A stretch of DNA of 64,000 bases from Pseudophaeomoniella oleicola (taxonomy: Eukaryota; Ascomycota; Eurotiomycetes; Phaeomoniellales; Phaeomoniellaceae). The stretch spans positions 124,001 through 188,000 of the forward strand of contig QWDQ01000031.1 of assembly GCA_003868215.1 (NCBI GenBank), in the 5' to 3' direction. Of this stretch, positions 57,086 to 64,000 are shown piece by piece. The position numbers and the translations under genes are program-made. Each line of letters starts with the position of its first letter. The first letter of the stretch is position 1. Below the pieces are notes generated by a model that was not told the DNA's origin, made no database searches, and saw only the letters and a list, made by a program, of their open reading frames with translations.

Positions 57086-58012
57086 GCGAGTTGTTGCCAA
57101 TTGCATAGCGACCGGCATTCTGTGAAACCATTGATAGACATCACATTTTTAGATGATAGGACGCGAAAGCCTGGCGTCAGTATCAGATCCCAACTGGAAT
57201 ATAAATACTAAAGCTGAATCATTCTTGCAGAGTGAAAAGTCCTCTCTATTTGTATGGTGGTACAAAAGGGTAAGCATTCTATTTTCAAGGCATCCTGCTG
57301 GAAACGCGCTCTGTGTCGCGTTCTGGTTACACAAAATCAGATCTGACTATGGTCAATCTTACCGCAGATTGCAGTCATCACAGCTTAGGAGATTCACAGA
57401 ACCTGAGAGTTGTTCAGCACAAGGATGTACTGGAAGTGTTTGTTTCTGGTGTTCTTCTAAGTCACCCCCACCCTTGGTCACTAGAAAGCAAACGGAGCAA
57501 ATGGATACTTCGTGCATTAAACTGCCAACTATGCTTATTTAGACGGCCGGATTTATGCCTGTTCCCCCTATTCACGTGATCGCGATCTTACTTGGAACAT
57601 ACCATATCGGTAGACTCTCTATTAATATGACAGCGTTGGAGACGTTGGAAAGCTTGGCTAAGCATCCACTTAGCCGCTACATCTAGTAGAATCACAGGAC
57701 AAAGCCAGTGTCAACAGACTGGTATTTGCATCGTCTTTCATTTCGTGAACATCCTTCATCTCAAGTTGCTCCGTTTTGAGCAAAAAGTTCCTGACGACAG
57801 TTTCCTGCAATAGCTTTCTTTACGTTCGTTTTATCTCACTCTAGCAGGCATTTCACTTTCGCAAGCGAACGCTTTGTTTGATCCGCGCAATTGATTTCAT
57901 TAACAGCACACGAATTACCCGCCTACACCATAAAGGAAACTTCAAACAGATTCGGAGTCGCGCGAGTATCATTGTGAGACATCTTGTGCAAAAAGAGGAA
58001 CACGCAGATAAG
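57086..58012. other. Intergenic spacer
   Basis: 0.93 kb between Cdc6 and the F-BAR protein. One 129-codon open frame (57153-57542) has no domain features and is not called. Probably Cdc6 3' UTR plus promoter of the next gene. Confidence 0.4.
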
Positions 58013-60928
58013 ATGCCTGGTTTTACAGACTCTTTCTGGTCATCAGACTATGCTGGCGGCTTGGGCGTCCTGTTCGGCAAGTTGCAACAAGGCGTCTTGG
58101 AGAATCAGCAGATCCTCTCCATAGCTACCATGCGCGCTGAGGCAGAAGAAGTCTACGGTGACCGTCTAGGAGATATCGCTCCCGCCGTCGATAAGGTATC
58201 CGGTGGCTTCGCCAACGATGATGGCGCAAGCGTCAGGAAAGTCAGTCGCATCCTTGACTTGATCCCAGATTTGAGTAGAGCTGACCGGCCAATTGATTAG
58301 GCCTACGAAGGAATTCGTGTCGAGATGGTAGAAGCGGCAAAAAACCATCAAAAAATCGCTGCAAATATTCGGGAACTGGTGGTGAACCCCTTCTCCAGAT
58401 GGTGCGAGGCACATGCTCTGCGGGTGCAAAACTCTCAGGATGACCTCCAATCGAAGATCAAAGCACACGATAGGCAATTGGAATTGGTCAAGAAACTCCG
58501 AGCTCAATATTTTAACAAGTGTAGACTTGTCGAAGATATTGAAGAAGAAAACAAGCTCGCCTTTCAGGCACCTGAAAAAAGCCAAACAAGCCCGAAGCTA
58601 CCACCAGTACCGTCAATTGTATTGCCAGATCAGCAGCCAGAGACAGATGAAGAGCCGGAACCAGTCGAGCTTGGTGACAAGTTCTATTCGCCAGACCAGA
58701 TGAAGAGGATGCTGACGCACATGTTGGAAGTGATTAACCTCACGGAAACAAAGGTCCCCATTTTGGGCACGTATCAGAACGTTTCGACGGGTTCAGATAT
58801 CACCGAATACATACAAAGACATTTGATGGCGTCTAGTGTCAGCTATGCCGAGCGAATAGGACAAGACATGGTGAATCAAGGCTACCTCAGACTGGTTGGA
58901 AACGTGGGAAGCACCTTCGCTAATAGTTCGAGGTTGTTCTATCAATGGCGTCCAAAAGTGTTCCAACTCACAGGTATGCCGGAGAAGAAGAAGCCACTTA
59001 ACCGGGTCGCTTCAGGCGGCAGTGAATTTTCCCTGGATTCACCCATGATTGGTTCTGTTGGAGAAGTATTGTCAACGTGGAACCCATTGAACAACCCTCA
59101 TCCCAATGAGACACCTGCGGAAAAACTGAAGAGAGAAGCGAGAGAAGCAGACGAGAAGTACCAGGCTGCTGTCAAGCGTCTTGATCTTCTACGTTGCAAT
59201 CTTGAAGAGTCCATGATGGACCACCTTAAATTTCTTGAGCGTTGCGAGACAGATCGGCTCAAAGCCATTCGGTCCGTGGTCCTTGACTTTTCAGGAGCGA
59301 TCAGCAATGTCATTCCTGCTCTGCAGAGTCAGGTCGACAGCATGATGCTCTACCAGGAGACAATTCACCCACTGGGAGATCTCAGATACATGCTCGAAAA
59401 CTACCGCACTGGGTCGTTCACACCAAAGGTTGTACCGTATGAGAACTATTATGGTTCAGTGGACGAGCAGACATTTGGTGTGGACCTGGAGGCTCGAGCA
59501 AGGGCCGACAGGAAAAGAGTCCCGATTATCGTCACGACTATCTTGACCTATTTGGACAATCGTAAGAGGCTTCTTCAGCAGGTCCTGACAGTTGCTAACC
59601 GTACGTAGACTATCCAGATCTCGAAGGTGACGAAGCCCGCCGCAGTATTTGGCTTGTTGATGTACCTCTAGCAGCCACGCATCACCTCAGAAATGCCATA
59701 AATAACGGCAAACCTATTCCGAAGGAAGTTCTTGAGCGCTACGAAGTACCTATCGTTGCTAGTGTACTGAAACTATATCTTCTCGAATTGCCGGGTGAGT
59801 GTAACTTTCCTCTATCATCAGCCTTATACTAACCTTTTGGCAGATTCTATAGTGTCCTCCCAAGTTTACGAAATCATAAAGACCATATATGCCACAACAG
59901 ACCCAACGAACTCCTTGCCTGAGGCTCGTATCAAGATTCTCCAATCGACGCTCGGTCAATTGAGACTGAACAATATTGCCACGCTTGATGCCATAACGAC
60001 CCACTTTACACGACTTATTGACCTTACTTCCGCTGACGAAGCATACGTTACATCGCTTGCTCAAACACTTGCTCCATGTGTATTACGACCTCGCACTGAA
60101 AACTCACTTACACTTAACGAGCGTCACGCCTATCGATTAATCCGTGACTTATTTGATCATAAAGAAGCAATCTTTGGGGAACTAAAGCGCCAGTCATCGA
60201 CATTAGGTATTGGGCAGCTGCCCAGCAGCTCTGCTCGTCCTCGGGCTGTGTCCTCTACAGATGAGTCTAATCGGCGAGCGAACATGGAAGCTCGAGCGAA
60301 GGCCATATCAGAACGAGTCCGCGACAAGTCTCCTCAGCCCACCAATCGACACCGCCGAGATCACAGCACGGACGGCAAAAGAGAGAGTGGTGGCCGATTC
60401 CCGGTGGTAGCTAGTCCTACTGCTTCTAGTAGTTCAACAACCACAAGGGGTACGACTGGCAATCGTGGTAGCTTGGAAGTGCCTGGCAGTGCTGAAGGCA
60501 GCCCCGTTGTTGATAAATCAGCAGGAAATCCTGGTGGTATAGATACTCCGGCTTCTCCGCCACGGGATAACATAGACACTTCCTACGGTGAGGAGCCAAC
60601 CCAAATGTCTGCTACAGGAGGTCCAGGGCCGCATATTCCTCCTCCAGCAGATGACTCCTCTTCGACTGCGAGCACTGTGGCAACCGATGTTGAGAAGGAA
60701 AAGCCAGGATCGTTGAAACGATCTAGTGTAGGCAGTGGCGGTGCGAGATTTGCACGACGGCCTGCTCACAAGCAAGGCAGTATTGGCAGTATAGGGAGTC
60801 TGAGCAGAAGAAATAACGAAGTAACGAATGTTGCTACGACTGACGGCGGATCTACGGAAAATGGAACGAGTTCTACAATTGGACGTCCGAGGGGAATCAC
60901 CCTAGAGGACAAGCCTATGGATGACTGA
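58013..60928 (+). CDS. F-BAR / DEP / RhoGAP-domain protein (Rgd2/Rga8-like)
   Basis: Membrane-curvature and Rho-pathway protein. Exons 58013..58240, 58301..59561, 59609..59794 and 59844..60928 give about 919 residues. Start MPGFTDSFWSSDYAGGLGVLF is the normal F-BAR entry. F-BAR helices continue through VEMVEAAKNHQKIAANIRELVVNPFSRWCE; a DEP domain is inserted (DITEYIQRHLMASSVSYAERIGQDMVNQGYLRLVG), then the last F-BAR helices (AVKRLDLLRCNLEESMMDHLKFLE), and a RhoGAP-like domain from VPIIVTTILTYLDNHYPDLEGD. The usual GIFRxSG arginine-finger loop reads SIWLVDVP, so the catalytic Arg is missing, while PIVASVLKLYLLELPDSIV and NIATLDAITTHFTRLI are kept. C-terminal 200 residues are Ser/Gly-rich and disordered. 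Domain order matches yeast Rgd2. It may bind Rho proteins without strong GAP activity. Confidence 0.9.
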
Positions 60929-62087
60929 AGCCTTCAAATATACGAGACAACGAATGTGTTCGATTTAGAGGATGTAGTGTACCATAGGTTACTTGTAATA
61001 TCATCTGTTCATCAAGTGCACCCTAGTAGAGACGGTAAATACCTTGGGTAGTAGGTACTAATGTTGCGTATCGTTTCCCAGATAGATCATTGGCCTCTTT
61101 TGGCAATGTGTCTTCATGGCATGCGGTGTGTGCTCCTGTGGACATGGCAAAGAGTGAACTCAGATGGCCTGTCTTTTGGGAAAAGATTGCAGTTGACGGC
61201 AAGCCACTGGATCATACATTTATCTTAGTAGGCAACCATGTTATCAAAAGGCGACTCGTGCTCGGTGGCTGTTCGGTTCTGCTCCTACGTAGGCCATAAT
61301 AGTGCTGATGCATATCTAGCAGAAGAGTAATTGTGGCTCTCTCGGTACACAACAGGCAATAGGAAACATTCATATGTTCATGTCGATAGTAGGCCACTTC
61401 AATGAGGCTCGGATGGTGTCAAGGCAGACCATGAGAAGAGTATGACCAAGGCGTGCGTCGTAAGAAAAGGAGATCTAGAAATCTGGCCAAGCCAAGCACG
61501 AGTGTCAAATGTCACGGTGTCTCCTGTTCCTTGTATACAACTCATCTCCGCCACCATCAGGATTGCTGACCATTTTCATTGTACTACCGAGCTACGTATG
61601 AAAATCCTGGCCATTTATGCGACGAATCCCTGCTTGATCATTTCATAGGATTGCCATCACCCCGGAGCTCTCCAGCATCATCTTCTCTTAACGTATCGCC
61701 ACGATACTGACAACGCCTTCAAATACACCGCTTACGAAGGAGAGACAGGATCATCCCCAAGTCGACGGAACTACTGCTGGAAGGGGCAATGTATCGATCG
61801 CCGTTCTAGTCGTCTTTAGTCGAAACCATTTGGCGCGAAGTGCGGGACGAGACCGTCTATTCCGGATATTGTTGCGCATCATACAATCCATACCTCTTTT
61901 GACAACCACAGTTCAACCACTGATCCTACTGCATACTCCCCCTGTTGTGCCCAACCAACATACCCACCCCCCTGTGCGGAATACAAAAGTTGGTCTTCCT
62001 ATTATGGTAATATCACGACAGCAATCTGGCCAGTAACGTTAGCACAGCAACAGCCTTGTTCCCACTCGTTCGTGATGCAAGGCTACG
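60929..62087. other. Intergenic spacer
   Basis: 1.16 kb. No gene, RNA or repeat recognised; the last 300 bases are C-rich and look like the leader of the Clr5 gene. Confidence 0.4.
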
Positions 62088-64000
62088 ATGGCACTTAACT
62101 TCAAGCCTCTACAGTACGAGCCCGGAGGTTCCATGTATGCGCCCAGGATCGGTGAAGAGACGTGGAATCTCTATCGACCGAGGATCGAACAATTATATAT
62201 CGGCCATGGCAAGACCTTGGACGAGGTCATGGCCGTGATGGCCCATGAGCATGATTTTAGACCGACGTAAGCTGGCTTAGTCATTTTCTCCTACCTGCCA
62301 ATCCCTTCCTCTCCCTTGATCTCTTTTAATGAGTATTCATGCGCTTATATATGCCTGTTTCCGTTCCATTTTCAGGGAATCACAGTACAAGATCCAATTT
62401 CGACGATGGAAACTTCGCAAAAACCGTGTTGGCGGTGTGCCACCGCCTCAGAAGGTTGGCACGGCTACTTCTTCCGCTGGACCAGCAAATGTTGAACCCT
62501 CGACAAACCCCGAAGGTATTGTTTACGACATCCATAAGCAGCAACCAGTAATGGGTGCATGGGAGAGCCCATCTCTCTGTAAGGAACACTACCTCCTCGA
62601 TATACAAGTACTGACGGGACCCCTCAGCATCTACATCATTCTCACCCCAAGCAACTCTACGGACGGAATCTTCAACATCGTCCATTCGGTCTCCAAGCGG
62701 TAGCATCACCTCTTATTCAACCGATGTCCAACGGACACCCAAAGGCAATGCTGCTACTACGCCTCCCACTTCTACTGTGAAAGACGTGCCCAGCGTCTCT
62801 CCCCTTCTGCCACTGGACACCGGTATTGCTACCAGTTTCTTGGACATGTCAGGTGTCGACGAGCCGTCTGCATCTGCTCCTTCAGTACCGGATCCCGCTG
62901 CGTTAGAGCACGAGAATACGGATCCCGTGAACTCCCAGGCTCCAGATGCTGAACTTTATCAAGAAGTTGATAACGGTCCACCCCCACATCTAAACAGTCA
63001 TCTTTCAGACGAAGGTGGCGAGCTGAGCCTCCTAACTGGCTCGCTTCTGGACTGTTTGATAAGCATTACCTGTGATCCTCTCAAGGTCGCTGAGCTTAAT
63101 GACGAAGGCTGCTATTGGTTGTGGCTGGTGGCGAGACATCTTCTAGCAGTGCAATCCAAATTCGATCTATTAAATGGCCCAACGGTCATACTACAGGCAT
63201 TGTTCAAATACAAGCAAGCCAACGTGTTCTATCCCAACGCCAAAATGTCTACAATAAGCGTTCTTAGTGAGATTGCGCCAACAACAGATGTCCGTGACTT
63301 GGTCCAACAGGTTGGGTGGATATACGGAGCCAAGATAAGAGCAGCTGAAGGAGATAACCAGCAACAACGTGCGGTCAAGGCTAATTGGTTGATGGCACGA
63401 TCTATACTCGCTGGTCTTTACAGAATGCGTAGCCAAGCAAGTGAAGCCATCAAATTGGCGAACAGCTCCTTGAAAACGTTGCGAAGCATGGCTGGTATCC
63501 CATCATCTTACTCTATCCTCGTCTGTGAAGAGTTGGAGCAGGCCTATGCTGACGCAGGTGATGCCAAACTCGGTCGTGAGGTGAAGTCACGAATGGAACG
63601 GTATCTCAACGAAGCTGGGAACCCTCAGCAGTTGGAGTCCGTCAAGTATTTCTACGAGCACTGCTTCAAGCTCCTGGAATCTGCTACGGTCTATGCCTGG
63701 TCTGGTTACAACGATTTCAAGGACTTTGCATCCTTGCTGGAGGGACTCTGCGGGCATATACACTGGCGTACCACCACCCTTTTTGCATATTTCTGGATCC
63801 GGTGGCGGGAAAATGAAACACGATCACGTACTCTCGACAACATCGCACAATCCATGGGCATGCGAGCGCCAGACATCATCGCTGCTTTTGTTATCTTGCT
63901 CTACTCCCGGATGCCGGCCGACTATCATCTCCCCCCAGTGCAGAGGCTGTTCGAAGATGCCGTGAAGGCAGTACGAATATTGACAACTGACGTGGATCCG
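62088..64000 (+). CDS. Clr5-domain protein (3' partial)
   Basis: Exons 62088..62266, 62376..62578 and 62628 to beyond the window end. Introns are 109 and 49 nt; the second has an ACTGAC branch site. Third-exon frame stays open to 64000, so the 3' end is missing. The N-terminal Clr5 domain (TWNLYRPRIEQLYIGHGKTLDEVMAVMAHEHDFRPTESQYKIQFRRWKLRKN) spans intron 1 and is a putative helix-turn-helix DNA-binding module frequent in filamentous fungi. A Ser/Thr/Pro-rich linker follows, then a long helical region with TPR-like character (ANWLMARSILAGLYRMRSQASEAIKLANSSLKTL; EELEQAYADAGDAKLGREVKSRME). Such proteins are poorly characterised; the role is probably regulatory but unknown. Confidence 0.85.

Noticed and set aside
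57153-57542. 129-codon open frame between Cdc6 and the F-BAR gene
   Set aside because: Low-complexity, Cys/Ser-rich sequence with no recognisable domain and no codon-use signal.
1-64000. Retroelement or DNA-transposon bodies
   Set aside because: No reverse transcriptase, integrase, transposase or long terminal repeats were recognised; only short palindromes and microsatellites were found.

Overview
The window looks like nuclear DNA of a filamentous ascomycete (Pezizomycotina). Genes are split by 0-4 short introns, mostly 47-110 nt, with GT..AG ends and CTRAC-like branch sites. Both strands are used, intergenic spacers are long (0.3-5.3 kb) and rich in short tandem repeats, and the protein families are typical of filamentous fungi: Zn2Cys6 and C2H2 regulators, YAT amino-acid permease, MCT-type MFS carrier, Clr5-domain protein, GCK-III kinase. 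The species cannot be fixed from the sequence alone.

Layout. 0-2.3 kb: 3' part of a RAD16-type SNF2/RING DNA-repair helicase. 5.2-7.9 kb: low-complexity conserved protein. 10.0-11.9 kb: amino-acid permease. 13.3-14.6 kb: unknown acidic protein. 15.3-18.0 kb: Zn2Cys6 regulator. 18.0-19.9 kb: spacer full of microsatellites, with a tRNA-Gln-like structure split by about 184 nt. 19.9-21.6 kb: monocarboxylate-type carrier. 22.9-24.1 kb: NmrA/isoflavone-reductase-like NAD(P) protein.

24.6-33.9 kb is the most notable block. It holds a Zn2Cys6 regulator, a fused isochorismatase-like cysteine hydrolase + allophanate-hydrolase-type amidase, a 2-oxoglutarate/Fe(II) oxygenase and an NCS1 nucleobase/allantoin-type transporter. 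The enzyme fusion and the oxygenase are divergently transcribed from a spacer carrying a perfect inverted repeat with two GATA-factor (AGATAAG) sites. Read together, the block looks like a nitrogen-scavenging cluster: import of a ureide or heterocycle, oxidation, hydrolysis to allophanate, then to ammonia and CO2. Biuret is a leading candidate intermediate. The substrate assignment is inference.

34.6-38.1 kb: proline-rich coiled-coil protein. 38.1-43.4 kb: gene-free spacer with repeated ACTACGTAGT palindromes, upstream of a C2H2 transcription factor (43.4-45.5 kb). 46.4-47.1 kb: ASCH-like protein whose spliced form would end in a PIP-box-like tail. 47.4-49.0 kb: membrane dipeptidase (M19). 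49.6-51.7 kb: MST3/4-like GCK-III kinase. 52.9-54.5 kb: UBA-UAS-UIM-UBX protein. 55.1-57.1 kb: Cdc6/Cdc18 replication licensing ATPase. 58.0-60.9 kb: F-BAR/DEP/RhoGAP protein lacking the usual arginine finger. 62.1 kb to the end: 5' part of a Clr5-domain protein.

Exon joins were deduced by eye from reading frames, splice consensus and family conservation. No alignment or transcript data were available.
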